A stretch of DNA of 64,000 nucleotides from SZUA-430 sp964483585 (GCA_964483585.1 CAZABH010000012.1:12920-76919); one strand, 5' to 3'. Shown: positions 16,502 to 26,263, counted from the first letter of the stretch. Notes: generated by a model not told the origin, from the sequence alone. Program-made: numbers and translations.

Positions 16502-17808
16502 ACCCTTTCGAGGTCCAGCGCCCCGCACGCCCGCAAGGACGACGCAGCAGCGACGGTTCCAGACCCTTCTCGTGGTTCGAGTTGCTTCTGGCCAGCCGCT
16601 ATCTCAGGGCGCGCAGGCAGGAAGGCTGGATCTCGGTCGTAACCGGGTTCTCGGTTCTCGGCATTACACTGGGCGTCGCGACCCTCATCATTGTCATGTC
16701 GGTGATGAATGGCTTTCGCGCCGAGATCATGTCCAAGATCCTGGGCTTCCGCGGTCACTACATGATCCAGCCCATTGGCGGCTCACTGAATGGCTGGGAC
16801 GAGACATCTGCCCGGCTCTCAAAGGTTCCGGGTGTTGCCCGCGCCACCCCCTTCGTCGAGGGGCAGGCCCTTGCGACGGCACAGGCCCAGTCGCCTGGTG
16901 TGATCGTGCGCGGCGTTCGCCCGCAAGACCTCGCGAACGTGAAGCTCGTGGCCGACTCGCTGAAACCCGGTGCCCTGCAGCGCTTTGCGGCCGACACCTC
17001 CAGTGTGCTGATTGGCGACATCCTTGCCCGCAACATGGGGCTCGAGCAGGGCATGAACATCACGCTGGTTGCGCCCCGCGGCAACGTCACGCCCTTCGGC
17101 GTCACGCCGCGCGTCAAGCAATACCGCATCGCAGGCACCTTCAAGGTGGGCATGTCCATCTACGACGAGAGCATGGTGTTCATGCCTCTCGGCGAGGCGC
17201 AGGACTATTTCAACAAGGGCAGGGGCGTGTCCCTGATCGAGGTCATGATCGATGATCCCGACAAGGTCGATGCGCTGAGGCCGGTGATCGAGCGCCTGGT
17301 GCCGGGCACGTCGATCTATGACTGGCGCTCGACGGCGCCCGATTTCTTCAGCGCGCTCGAGGTCGAGCGTGTGGTTATGTTCCTGATCCTTACGCTCATC
17401 ATCATTGTGGCGGGCTTCAACATCATTTCCGGCATGATCATGCTGGTGAAGGACAAGACGCGCGATATCGCGATCCTCAGAACCATGGGGGCCTCGCGCG
17501 GCACGATCTTGCGTGTGTTTCTGATGTCGGGATCGGTCATCGGCATAGCGGGCACGCTGGCCGGCTGGATCCTCGGCGTGGTGTTCTGCTGGAACATCGA
17601 GAACATCCGCCAGTTCCTGATCTGGATCACGGGGGTCAACCTGTTCCCGGAAACCCTGTATTTTCTGAGCCGGCTTCCCGCGAAGATGGACGTAGCCGAG
17701 ATCACAGTGGTCGTCCTGATCTCTCTGATCCTCACCATTCTGGCCACTGTCTACCCGGCGTGGCGTGCAGCACGGCTCGATCCTGTCGAGGCGCTGCGCT
17801 ATGAGTGA
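16498..17808 (+). CDS. lolC: Lipoprotein-releasing ABC transporter permease (LolC/E type)
   Basis: A 436-residue inner-membrane permease that, with the LolD ATPase, extracts lipoproteins from the inner membrane for transfer to LolA. The N-terminal RYLRARRQEGWISVVTGFS and the first membrane helix (LGVATLIIVMSVMNGF) are hallmark LolC/E features; a large periplasmic domain (about 80-290) is followed by three helices, with DKTRDIAILRTMGAS in the cytoplasmic coupling loop. Only one permease gene is present beside lolD, so the complex is probably a homodimer of this subunit, as in other bacteria that lack separate lolC and lolE. Confidence 0.93.
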   Translation: MNPFEVQRPARPQGRRSSDGSRPFSWFELLLASRYLRARRQEGWISVVTGFSVLGITLGVATLIIVMSVMNGFRAEIMSKILGFRGHYMIQPIGGSLNGWDETSARLSKVPGVARATPFVEGQALATAQAQSPGVIVRGVRPQDLANVKLVADSLKPGALQRFAADTSSVLIGDILARNMGLEQGMNITLVAPRGNVTPFGVTPRVKQYRIAGTFKVGMSIYDESMVFMPLGEAQDYFNKGRGVSLIEVMIDDPDKVDALRPVIERLVPGTSIYDWRSTAPDFFSALEVERVVMFLILTLIIIVAGFNIISGMIMLVKDKTRDIAILRTMGASRGTILRVFLMSGSVIGIAGTLAGWILGVVFCWNIENIRQFLIWITGVNLFPETLYFLSRLPAKMDVAEITVVVLISLILTILATVYPAWRAARLDPVEALRYE

Positions 17809-18550
17809 GCCTCCCTTCGACACACAGGAACTGACCCCACACCGCCCGGCGGCCCAAGCGACGCCAGTCCTGGTGCTCCAGGGCATAAGTCGCTCATTCG
17901 GCGAACCGCCCGAAACCCTGGATATTTTCCGCAACATAAATGCGCAGATCCTTCCGGGAGAGATCGTCGCGCTTGTTGGACCTTCAGGCTCCGGCAAATC
18001 TTCGTTGCTGCACATTTGCGGTCTGCTCGAGGCGCCGACGGCCGGCAATATCTTCATTGCCGGACGGGACTGCGCGCGCCTGAACGACGCCGAACGCACC
18101 CGGATGCGGCGCGACGTTCTGGGGTTTGTCTACCAGTTCCATCATCTTTTGCCCGAGTTCTCCGCTCTCGAGAATGTCATGATGCCTCAGTTGATCGGTG
18201 GCCGCAGGCCGCGCGATGCCGAGGGCCTTGCAATGCGGCTGCTCAATATGGTGGGCCTTGCGCAGCGGGCGTCGCATCGCCCGGCACGCCTGTCGGGTGG
18301 TGAGCAACAGCGGGTTGCCATTGCCCGGGCACTGGCGAACCAGCCGCGTTTGATCCTGGCGGATGAGCCCACCGGCAATCTCGATCCCAAGACCGCCGAC
18401 ATGGTCTTCAATGTCTTCGTCGAGACATGCCGCGCGCGCGGCGTTTCGGCGCTCATTGCAACCCACAACCTGCAAATGGCGGTCAAGATGGATCGCACAT
18501 GGCTTCTGCATGACGGAAAACTGATCGATGCCGGAAAGCTCAAGGCCTAG
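17801..18550 (+). CDS. lolD: Lipoprotein-releasing ABC transporter ATPase LolD
   Basis: A 249-residue ABC ATPase of the LolD/MacB group. Walker A is GPSGSGKSS (60-68), the Q-loop region VYQFHHLLPEFSALENV is typical of LolD, the signature is LSGGEQQR and Walker B is LILADEPTGNLD. An unusually long N-terminal tail of about 25 residues precedes the ABC domain. The start overlaps lolC by 8 bases, consistent with coupled synthesis of the complex. Confidence 0.94.
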   Translation: MSEPPFDTQELTPHRPAAQATPVLVLQGISRSFGEPPETLDIFRNINAQILPGEIVALVGPSGSGKSSLLHICGLLEAPTAGNIFIAGRDCARLNDAERTRMRRDVLGFVYQFHHLLPEFSALENVMMPQLIGGRRPRDAEGLAMRLLNMVGLAQRASHRPARLSGGEQQRVAIARALANQPRLILADEPTGNLDPKTADMVFNVFVETCRARGVSALIATHNLQMAVKMDRTWLLHDGKLIDAGKLKA

Positions 18551-18935
18551 GCCAATCGTCACCGGAGGTGCCGCGCAGGCCCTCTCGACAACCTGCCACT
18601 ATCTGCATCTCGGCATCATGCTGTTCATCATGCTCGGATGGATTGTGCCAGTCGACGCAGCGCTTCTGGCCCACCTGATCCTAGTGCCTGTCATTCTTGG
18701 GATATGGTACCTCAATGACTGTTCCTGCCCCCTGAACAATATCGAAAGCTACTTGCTGAAGGGCCTGTGGCGTGATCCCGACAACCGCGAAGAGGGCAGT
18801 TTCGTCGTCGTGGTCGTCGAGCAGTACCTCGGCATGAAGCCGACTCAGAATGCCATGGACATGATCACTTACGGCGTCATGGCCTTTGCGTGGATGCTCT
18901 CGGGTATCCACCTGTGGCTGCGCACAGGAGTGTGA
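18528..18935 (+). CDS. Small membrane protein (DUF2784-like)
   Basis: A 135-residue protein with three or four hydrophobic segments: YLHLGIMLFIMLGWIVP, LLAHLILVPVILGIWYLN and ITYGVMAFAWMLSGIHLWL. DCSCPLNNIESYLL after the second helix resembles the CPLT-x-x-E motif of DUF2784 proteins; the match is partial. It starts inside the end of lolD (23-base overlap in another frame) and ends two bases before phhA, so it is part of the same transcript. Function unknown. A later start cannot be excluded because no ribosome binding site is obvious. Confidence 0.6.
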   Translation: MPESSRPRPIVTGGAAQALSTTCHYLHLGIMLFIMLGWIVPVDAALLAHLILVPVILGIWYLNDCSCPLNNIESYLLKGLWRDPDNREEGSFVVVVVEQYLGMKPTQNAMDMITYGVMAFAWMLSGIHLWLRTGV

Positions 18936-18937
18936 GC

Positions 18938-19849
18938 ATGGATACCGCAACATTGTTCGCAAATTTCCGTACGCGTCATCCCGACATACGTCCCGACTAC
19001 ACGATCGACCAGGATTGGACACACTACACTTCAGAGGATCACGCGACGTGGCGCACGCTTTACGGCCGCCTCGAGCGGCTGCTACCTGAGTACGCCTGTC
19101 CGGAGTTCGTCGACGGCATGCATCGGCTCGATATCGGACGCGACGCCATCCCGGAATTTACCGAGCTGTCGCGCCGCCTGGGCGCTCTCACCGGATGGTC
19201 GGTGGTCGCTGTTCCGGGCCTCGTACCTGACGACATCTTCTTCGATCATCTTGCCAATCGCAGGTTTCCAGCCGGCAATTTCATCCGCAAGCCCGACCAG
19301 CTCGACTACATCGAGCAGCCGGATGTCTTTCACGACGTGTTCGGTCATGTGCCGATGCTTGCCCACCCGGTTTTTGCAGATTACATGGAGGCATATGGCA
19401 AGGGCGGGCTTCGAGCCCTCAAGGGCTTCGATATGCTGCCCAACCTCGCGCGGCTCTATTGGTACACAGTCGAGTTCGGGCTCATCCAGACCGACCACGG
19501 ATTGAAGATCTACGGTGCGGGGATTGCCTCGTCCACAGCCGAGACAGTGTTTGCGATTGATGATGCGTCTCCAAATCGAATTGCCTTCGATCTCGAACGC
19601 GTGATGCGAACTCGCTATCGCATCGACGACTTCCAGGAGACCTATTTCGTCATTGACAGCTTCGAGCAGCTCTTCGCCGAGACCTACAGCGATTTCGCCC
19701 CCGTATATGAACGGCTGAAGTCCGGGCCCACCTATGACCCAGGAACAGTGCTGGCCACAGACAGGCTCATTCACCGGGGTACACGGGCGCATGTCGCAGG
19801 ACAGGGTCTCTCCACAGGCCATATGTCTGGCAAGTCACCGACGGCTTGA
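18938..19849 (+). CDS. phhA: Phenylalanine 4-monooxygenase
   Basis: A 303-residue aromatic amino acid hydroxylase that converts phenylalanine to tyrosine with O2 and a pterin cofactor. The iron ligands are in PDVFHDVFGH (His132, His137) and WYTVEFGL (Glu179), and FPAGNFIRKPDQLDYIEQPD matches the pterin-binding region. There is no N-terminal regulatory ACT domain, as usual in bacteria. CAGGAG at 18925-18930 supports the ATG at 18938 over an upstream in-frame GTG. No pterin-4a-carbinolamine dehydratase gene lies nearby; that partner must be elsewhere. Confidence 0.93.
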   Translation: MDTATLFANFRTRHPDIRPDYTIDQDWTHYTSEDHATWRTLYGRLERLLPEYACPEFVDGMHRLDIGRDAIPEFTELSRRLGALTGWSVVAVPGLVPDDIFFDHLANRRFPAGNFIRKPDQLDYIEQPDVFHDVFGHVPMLAHPVFADYMEAYGKGGLRALKGFDMLPNLARLYWYTVEFGLIQTDHGLKIYGAGIASSTAETVFAIDDASPNRIAFDLERVMRTRYRIDDFQETYFVIDSFEQLFAETYSDFAPVYERLKSGPTYDPGTVLATDRLIHRGTRAHVAGQGLSTGHMSGKSPTA

Positions 19850-19906
19850 ACCGCGCCAGCGGCTCCATCATCCTCGAGTAAAGTTCAGTAGGCAGGGCAA
19901 CCCAAC

Positions 19907-22900
19907 GTGTCAGGTCCAGCACAGTTCGTCCATCTGCGCGTTCACTCCGCGTTCTCGCTGCTCGAGGGAGCGCTCCAGCCCGACGAGATAGCAGCACTCT
20001 GCAAAAAACATCGAATGCCAGCCGTCGGCATAACCGACACCAACAACCTGTTCGGCCTCTGGGACCTGACCGACGCGATCGTGAAGGCAGGTATCCAGAT
20101 GATCGTGGGTTGCCAGCTCAATCTGCCACTGGAACCCGAGCGCAAGACTGGCCCGGTGCCAGCGCAGCTGCAACTCGGCACCATCGCCCTCCTGGTCCAG
20201 ACCGAGGAAGGCTATGCAAACCTGATGAAGCTGGCAAGCAAGGCCCATCTCGAAGTGCAGCTTGGCGAGCAGCCACACATCACCTGGGACGCTCTCGAAG
20301 CACATTCCTGCGGGCTGATCCTGCTGACCGGTGGCCCCAAAGGTGTCATCGACAGACAGATCGCAAACACACAGGTCGAAGCCGCCGAACGCACACTGCT
20401 GCGCCTCAAGCAGATCTTCGCCGACAGGCTGTACGTCGAGATCCAGCGCCATGACACGCCGAGTGAGTTGATGGTGGAGCCTCAGCTGCTGCATTTGGCC
20501 TACGCGCACGACGTGCCAATCGTCGCATCGAACGAACCATTCTTTGGCAATCGTGACCTCTACGAGGCCCATGACGCGCTGCTATGCATCGCCGATGGCG
20601 CCTACGTGACGCAGGAGGATCGCCGCAAGGAAAGCCCCGAGCATTACTTCAAGTCAGCCGACGAGATGCTCAAGCTGTTTGCCGATCTCCCCGAGGCTAC
20701 CGAGAACACGATCGAGATCGCGCGCCGCTGTGCCTATTATCCCAAGAAGCGCAATCCGATCCTGCCGCCGTTCAAACCAGCGTCGGGGTTGCCGCCTGAA
20801 GAGGAACTGCGCGCGCAGGCCAGTGAGGGCCTGAAACGCCGCCTCGCGGCCAACGGCCTCTTTGCTGACGAGACGGCTTATTGGGAGCGCCTTGATTTCG
20901 AGCTGTCCGTTATCCTGCGCATGAATTTCGCTGGATACTTCCTGATCGTATCCGACTTCATGAAATGGACGCGCGCGCAGGGCATTCCGGTCGGCGTGCG
21001 CGGATCTGGCGCTGGCTCTGTCGTCGCCTGGGCGCTGGAGATTACTGCACTGGACCCGCTGCGCTTCGGTCTTGTCTTTGAGCGCTTCTTGAACCCCGAA
21101 CGCGTTTCAATGCCGGACTTCGATATCGACTTTTGCCAGGACCGCCGCGGCGAAGTCATCCGCTATGTTCAGGAGAAATACGGCAAGGACCGCGTCGCCC
21201 AGATCATCACATTCGGAACGCTGCAGGCCAAGGCGGCCATCCGCGACGTGGGACGCGTCCTCCAGATGCCTCAGGGCCAGGTCGACCGCCTCTCGAAGAT
21301 GATCAAGGTCAAGCCTGGTGCATCCATCAAGTTGCGCGAGGCAATCGATCAGGAACCCCGAATGCAGCAGGCCGAGGCCGAAGAGGAAAGCGTCCGCAAG
21401 CTGTTCCAGATCGCCGAGCAGCTCGAAGGCCTCTATCGGCACGCCTCGACGCACGCCGCGGGCGTCGTGATAGGAGATCGACCGCTCGACGAGCTCGTTC
21501 CCATGTATCGCGACCCCAGTTCCGACATGCCGGTCACGCAGTTCGACTACGAAGGCGACGAAAAGGCAGGCCTCGTGAAGTTCGACTTCCTCGGCCTCAA
21601 GACCCTGACTGTCATCGCTGTCACCGAGAACCTCGTGCAGGAACGCCACGGCGTGAAGGTGAAGGCCGAAGAGGTCCCCTTCGACGACCGCAAGTCGTTC
21701 GAGGCGCTGAGCAAGGGAACATCGACCGGCGTATTCCAGCTGGAATCCACCGGCATGCGCGACCTGCTGCGCAAGATGAAGCCCGACCGCGTCGAGGACC
21801 TCATCGCCCTCGTCGCGCTCTACCGTCCGGGTCCGATGGACAACATCCCGACATACATTGCCTGCAAGCACGGGCGCGAGAAGCCCTTCTACCTGCACGA
21901 GGCGCTCGAGCCCATCCTCAAGGGCACGTTCGGCGTGATGACCTATCAGGAAGACGTGATGCTCATCGCCCGTGAGCTTGCCGGCTATTCTCTGGGACAG
22001 GCCGACGAACTGCGTCGCGCCATGGGCAAGAAGATCAAGGAGCAGATGGCGGCCCATCGCGTCAAGTTCATCGAGGGCGCCAAGAAGCTCAAGGATATGG
22101 ACGAGGATATCGCCGAGCAGATCTTCGAGCAGGCCGAAAAATTCGCCGGTTACGGCTTCAACAAGGCACACGCAGCCGCCTACGCGCAGGTCGCCTACCA
22201 GACGGCCTGGCTGAAGGCGAACTACCCAGTCGAATTCTTCTGCGCGTCGATGACGCTGGATATTTCCTCTCCCGACCGGCTCTCGATGTTCCGTCAGGAA
22301 GCCGAACGTCTTGGGATCGCCGTCGCGCCCCCGGACATCAACCTGTCCGGCGCGCTGTTCACAGCAGGCAAGAAACCCGACGGCAGCGACGTAATCTATT
22401 ACGCCCTGTCTGCAATCCGGAATGTCGGACGGGTCGCCATGGAGCACGTGGTCGAGATCCGGGAGAAGGGCGGCAAGTTCACAAGTCTCTTCGATTTTGC
22501 CCGGCGCGTTGATGCCCGTTTCATCAACAAGCGTATCCTCGAAAACCTCGTTGCTGCCGGCGCCTTCGATCGGCTGAACTCCAACCGCGCGCAAGTGCAT
22601 GCAGCCATCGACATGCTGATCGGTGAGGCATCGATAACAAGCCGCGAACGCGACAGCGCCCAGGTCAGCCTCTTCGGTACCGTTCAAAAGCAGCCCGACC
22701 GTGCGCTTCCCAAGGTCGACCAGTGGACGATGCCCGACCGCCTGGCGCGCGAATTCAACGCCATCGGCTTCTACATGTCGGCGCATCCGCTTGATGAATT
22801 CAAGCAAACCCTGCAGCGCCTGCGCTGCGTCCCCTACGCGGAACTGGCTGCCGAAAAGAAGAGAGTCGAGCGTGCTGTTACGCTGGCTGGCAGCGTTATC

Positions 22901-23353
22901 CGACGCCTCGACAGACGCACCAAGGACGAAAAGCGCATGGCGCATATCGGCTTCTCGGATGCCTCTGGAATGTTCGAAGCAGTCTGCTTCCAGGAAGTCC
23001 TGAACCAAGGCGGCCAGCATCTGGAGCCAGGCAAGGCAGTGATCATCAACGCAGCCACCCGCTGGGACGGTGATGACTTGAAACTGCAGGTGGTCAGCGT
23101 CCAGAGCCTTGATGAAGCCTCGGCTCAGACCGGGGCCGGACTGCGCATCTTCATCGACAGCGAGCGCCCGCTCAAAAGCATCGGTGAACGCGTGAAGGGC
23201 CATCCCGGGCGCGGCCTGATTTCGTTGATCTTTCCGGTCGAAAATGGAGAGCGCGAAGTAGAACTCGAGCTGCCAGGTCGATATGCGGTCACCCCGGCCC
23301 TTCGTGGCGCCCTGCGCGTGGTCAATGGTGTTCAGGAAGTGGAGGAAGTCTGA
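19907..23353 (+). CDS. dnaE: DNA polymerase III alpha subunit
   Basis: The 1148-residue replicative polymerase. The N-terminal PHP domain starts FVHLRVHSAFSLLEGA; catalytic aspartates are in PDFDIDFC near residues 403-408, preceded by RGSGAGSVVAWAL. The helix-hairpin-helix and OB domains follow. A clamp-binding motif QVSLFG lies near residue 919. The start is a GTG at 19907 with AGGG about 9 bases before it. Length is normal for DnaE1. It follows phhA by 57 bases and has no close downstream partner. Confidence 0.95.
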   Translation: MSGPAQFVHLRVHSAFSLLEGALQPDEIAALCKKHRMPAVGITDTNNLFGLWDLTDAIVKAGIQMIVGCQLNLPLEPERKTGPVPAQLQLGTIALLVQTEEGYANLMKLASKAHLEVQLGEQPHITWDALEAHSCGLILLTGGPKGVIDRQIANTQVEAAERTLLRLKQIFADRLYVEIQRHDTPSELMVEPQLLHLAYAHDVPIVASNEPFFGNRDLYEAHDALLCIADGAYVTQEDRRKESPEHYFKSADEMLKLFADLPEATENTIEIARRCAYYPKKRNPILPPFKPASGLPPEEELRAQASEGLKRRLAANGLFADETAYWERLDFELSVILRMNFAGYFLIVSDFMKWTRAQGIPVGVRGSGAGSVVAWALEITALDPLRFGLVFERFLNPERVSMPDFDIDFCQDRRGEVIRYVQEKYGKDRVAQIITFGTLQAKAAIRDVGRVLQMPQGQVDRLSKMIKVKPGASIKLREAIDQEPRMQQAEAEEESVRKLFQIAEQLEGLYRHASTHAAGVVIGDRPLDELVPMYRDPSSDMPVTQFDYEGDEKAGLVKFDFLGLKTLTVIAVTENLVQERHGVKVKAEEVPFDDRKSFEALSKGTSTGVFQLESTGMRDLLRKMKPDRVEDLIALVALYRPGPMDNIPTYIACKHGREKPFYLHEALEPILKGTFGVMTYQEDVMLIARELAGYSLGQADELRRAMGKKIKEQMAAHRVKFIEGAKKLKDMDEDIAEQIFEQAEKFAGYGFNKAHAAAYAQVAYQTAWLKANYPVEFFCASMTLDISSPDRLSMFRQEAERLGIAVAPPDINLSGALFTAGKKPDGSDVIYYALSAIRNVGRVAMEHVVEIREKGGKFTSLFDFARRVDARFINKRILENLVAAGAFDRLNSNRAQVHAAIDMLIGEASITSRERDSAQVSLFGTVQKQPDRALPKVDQWTMPDRLAREFNAIGFYMSAHPLDEFKQTLQRLRCVPYAELAAEKKRVERAVTLAGSVIRRLDRRTKDEKRMAHIGFSDASGMFEAVCFQEVLNQGGQHLEPGKAVIINAATRWDGDDLKLQVVSVQSLDEASAQTGAGLRIFIDSERPLKSIGERVKGHPGRGLISLIFPVENGEREVELELPGRYAVTPALRGALRVVNGVQEVEEV

Positions 23354-23441
23354 GGCTAGGGGAAGTGCTGGTCACGTCGCGCCCGGCATGGCAAGGTTGC
23401 GGCATTGACATTGCGCAACAATCATCACGGAGCCCATACTC

Positions 23442-24413
23442 ATGAAAACCCGCATTACCGAACTCTTCGGCATCCAGCATCCGATCATCCAGGGCGGCAT
23501 GCATTACGTCGGCTTCGCAGAGATGGCTGCCGCTGTGTCCAACGCGGGCGGCCTCGGCATCATCACGGGCCTGACCCAGCGCACCCCGGAACTTCTGGCC
23601 AAGGAGATCGCCCGCTGCCGCCAGATGACCGACAAGCCCTTCGGCGTGAACCTGACCTTCCTGCCAGCCCTCACGCCGCCGGACTATCCCGGCTACATCA
23701 AGGCCATCGTTGAGGGTGGCGTGAAGATCGTCGAGACGGCGGGCAACAATCCGCAAAAGTGGATGCCGGTGCTCAAGGAGAACGGCATCAAGGTCATCCA
23801 CAAATGCACGTCGGTCCGTCATTCTGTCAAAGCAGAGCAGATCGGCTGTGACGCTGTCTCGGTCGACGGCTTCGAGTGCGGAGGTCACCCGGGGGAAGAC
23901 GATATTCCGAACATGATCCTGCTGCCCCGCGCAGCTGACGAACTCAAGATCCCGTTCGTCGCTTCAGGTGGCATGGCAGACGGCCGCAGCCTCGTCGCGG
24001 CACTCTCCATGGGTGCCGAAGGCATGAACATGGGGACGCGCTTCATTGCGACGAAGGAGGCGCCCGTCCACGAGAACGTGAAGAAGGCCATCGTCGCCGC
24101 CTCCGAACTCGATACGCGCCTCGTAATGCGCCCTCTGCGCAATACCGAACGCGTACTCAAGAACGCTGCGGTTGAGCGACTGCTAGAGAAAGAAAAGGCC
24201 CTGGGTCCGAAGCTGCAGTTCCAGGATATCATCGAGGAAGTGGCCGGCGTCTATCCCAAGATCATGACCGAGGGCGACATGGAGGCCGGAGCCTGGTCAT
24301 GCGGCATGGTCGTGGGGCTCATCAACGACATCCCGACCTGCAAGGAACTGATCGACCGCATCATGGCGCAGGCCGAAGATATCATCCGAAACCGGCTTGA
24401 GCGTTTCCTCTAA
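23442..24413 (+). CDS. Nitronate monooxygenase / 2-nitropropane dioxygenase-like FMN enzyme
   Basis: A 323-residue TIM-barrel flavoprotein of the NPD family. It shows the N-terminal IQHPIIQGGMHYVG, FGVNLTFLPA, GFECGGHPGE in the active-site loop and VASGGMADGRSLVAALSMGAEGMNMGTRF for FMN phosphate binding. Members oxidise alkyl nitronates, but many have other roles, and the sequence alone does not settle the substrate. ACGGAG about 10 bases upstream supports the ATG. The 88-base upstream gap contains a dyad GTTGCG (23396-23401) with CGCAAC (23414-23419) overlapping a TTGACA. Its stop overlaps the convergent sulfatase stop by four bases (CTAA). Confidence 0.85.
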   Translation: MKTRITELFGIQHPIIQGGMHYVGFAEMAAAVSNAGGLGIITGLTQRTPELLAKEIARCRQMTDKPFGVNLTFLPALTPPDYPGYIKAIVEGGVKIVETAGNNPQKWMPVLKENGIKVIHKCTSVRHSVKAEQIGCDAVSVDGFECGGHPGEDDIPNMILLPRAADELKIPFVASGGMADGRSLVAALSMGAEGMNMGTRFIATKEAPVHENVKKAIVAASELDTRLVMRPLRNTERVLKNAAVERLLEKEKALGPKLQFQDIIEEVAGVYPKIMTEGDMEAGAWSCGMVVGLINDIPTCKELIDRIMAQAEDIIRNRLERFL

Positions 24414-26179
24414 GGCGAAAGTCGCCTTCTGATCCATCGCAGGGCCAGCCAGGCTGACCCTGCGAGCCCTCCGGCAAGCAGAGCCAGAACCCACCAATAA
24501 GCCTGAACCTGGCGCTTGATGGCGTTGTCCCGGATCTGGCGCTGCAAGTCATAGCCCGGAGGCAGGGGTAGAACGCCCATCTGCTTCTCATAAGACGCAT
24601 AATCCTGAAGCAGCGAAGCCAGAAGCTCCGGCTGCGAGGACGCAAGATTTCTGGTCTCGCCAGGATCAACACTCAGGTCATAGACATGCCATGCTCCGTC
24701 AGAGGTCGGCGGCGCATTGCGTGACAGCTTGTAGCGCCCCCGATAGAGGGCCGCATTGCCAGCGACTTCGGTTCCCACCCAATCCGCCTCGCTGCGGGGA
24801 TTCTCGCCGGTCCCGCCCAGATAGTCTGCCAGCGAACGTCCCGTCATGGCGATTTCGTCCGACGTGGGTGTCACCGAAACTCCCGCAAGCGCAAGGATGG
24901 TGGGTGTGACATCGGTGACAAAAGTTGTACCCGTCAATTTGCGCCCCGGCGCAACGCCAGGACCCGAGATGACGAATGGAACGCGCAGACCACCTTGCGT
25001 CGTATAGAACTTGTAGTGCTTGCTGGGCGAAGCTAGCGCTGCAGCCCACTCGCGTCCTATGAAGCCAAGGCTGCCTTGCTCGCCCATGTTTTCCAGGCGC
25101 CAGTCATAGCCGTGAAGCATCATCCATAGATTCATGCCCGGCGCGTGGACAGGATCGCTGGGCTCCGGTCCATTGTCAGACGTGACGATGAACACTGTGT
25201 TCTCGTAGTGCCCCGTGGACTTGAGATGCGCGACCAGCCGTCCGATGTGATGGTCCATGGCCTCGAGCATGCCGGCATAGACTTCCATGCTGCGCGCCGC
25301 CATCCGCTTGTCCTCGGGCGAGAGCGTATCCCACTTGCGCGCACCCTCGGGCATGGGCGCAAGGGGCGCTTCCGCCGGGATCAGGCCCAGCGCCTTTGCG
25401 CGCTGCCAGCGCGCCTCTTGCAGCCGATCCCAGCCACCGTCGAATTGGCCTGCGTAACGATCCGAGAACTCCCGCGGAGCCTGAACCGGAATATGCACAG
25501 CCTGAAAGGAAACATGCGAAAAGAAGGGCGTATCTGCCGAACCCGCATCGATGTACTGGATCACCTTGTCGATGATCAGTTCCGAGGAATAGAACGCCTC
25601 GGGCAGTCGGACCGGCTTGCCATCTTCGAACCACGGGGCGTCCTGATAATATGGCATGTAGGGCTTCTGAGCCCAATTGTCGGCACCAGAGGCATCCAGC
25701 ACCAGCGACCGGTCAAACCCGTGTGCTGGCGGAAGGTCGCCCTCACCATGCCCGAGATGCCACTTGCCAACCATGGATGTCTGATAGCCAGCCTGCTTCA
25801 GGCGACGCGCGACCGTGATGACACCCGGCTCAAGCCGCAGTGAATAACCAGGCTTGCCTGCCAACTCGGCCGGAATGACTTCCTCGATTGTCGAAACACC
25901 TGTGCGATGATTGTCAACCCCGGTCAGCAGCATGGCGCGCGACGGCGAGCAAAGGGGTGACGTATGATAGTTCAGGAGCATGGTGCCCGACGCGGCCAGC
26001 GCATCGATGTGCGGTGTCCGGGCTTCGCCACCAAAGGCACCCAGATCCATCAACGCCGCATCGTCGATCAGCATCAGCACGATGTTGGGTTTGCGAACCT
26101 GTTCGGCAGTCTCCGCGGAATGGGCTGCCAAAGCCCCCAGCAGCAGCCAGGCCAGCACGTGAGAAATAGCATATTTCAT
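24410..26179 (-). CDS. Arylsulfatase-family protein, exported, with C-terminal membrane segment
   Basis: A 589-residue type I sulfatase. A signal peptide (residues 1-20) is followed by the metal-binding start PNIVLMLIDDAALMDLGAFG and the sulfatase signature LCSPSRAMLLTG, in which Cys77 is the residue converted to formylglycine. MVGKWHLGHGEG and VTSDNGPEP supply further active-site residues. The last 40 residues include a membrane helix WWVLALLAGGLAGSAWLAL and an Arg-rich end, suggesting that it stays anchored in the inner membrane facing the periplasm. No formylglycine-generating enzyme is in the window. Start MKYAISHVL at 26179 was chosen because it gives a clean signal peptide. It is divergent from the DUF1330-TetR pair. 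Confidence 0.9.
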   Translation of the reverse strand: MKYAISHVLAWLLLGALAAHSAETAEQVRKPNIVLMLIDDAALMDLGAFGGEARTPHIDALAASGTMLLNYHTSPLCSPSRAMLLTGVDNHRTGVSTIEEVIPAELAGKPGYSLRLEPGVITVARRLKQAGYQTSMVGKWHLGHGEGDLPPAHGFDRSLVLDASGADNWAQKPYMPYYQDAPWFEDGKPVRLPEAFYSSELIIDKVIQYIDAGSADTPFFSHVSFQAVHIPVQAPREFSDRYAGQFDGGWDRLQEARWQRAKALGLIPAEAPLAPMPEGARKWDTLSPEDKRMAARSMEVYAGMLEAMDHHIGRLVAHLKSTGHYENTVFIVTSDNGPEPSDPVHAPGMNLWMMLHGYDWRLENMGEQGSLGFIGREWAAALASPSKHYKFYTTQGGLRVPFVISGPGVAPGRKLTGTTFVTDVTPTILALAGVSVTPTSDEIAMTGRSLADYLGGTGENPRSEADWVGTEVAGNAALYRGRYKLSRNAPPTSDGAWHVYDLSVDPGETRNLASSQPELLASLLQDYASYEKQMGVLPLPPGYDLQRQIRDNAIKRQVQAYWWVLALLAGGLAGSAWLALRWIRRRLSP

Positions 26180-26207
26180 GACGCAACCCGATCGTGACGC
26201 ACACACC

Positions 26208-26236
26208 TTGAAAAATGACACTCAGTGTGTCAATAG
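26208..26236. promoter_or_regulatory. Dyad in the divergent promoter, candidate TetR operator
   Basis: TGACAC (26216-26221) and GTGTCA (26227-26232) form a perfect dyad with a 5-base centre. On the plus strand it lies between TTGAAA (26208-26213) and CAATAG (26231-26236), a possible -35/-10 pair with 17-base spacing; on the minus strand the same bases include a perfect TTGACA (26233-26228) towards the sulfatase gene. The TetR gene two cistrons downstream is the obvious candidate binder. Confidence 0.5.
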
Positions 26237-26263
26237 TTTCCTCACCAAGGAACGAGTACAGCC

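Noticed and set aside
21107..23203. A 698-codon open frame antisense to dnaE
   Set aside because: It mirrors the dnaE coding sequence, is rich in His, Gly, Asp, Val and Arg as expected from antisense GC-rich codons, and has no recognisable domain or ribosome binding site. Similar long antisense frames at 16819-18099, 30775-31941 and 15119-16528 were dismissed for the same reason.
23396..23419. GTTGCG-N12-CGCAAC dyad before the nitronate monooxygenase-like gene
   Set aside because: The arms are only six bases and the spacing has no clear relation to a promoter; it is noted within the gene entry but is not strong enough for its own claim.
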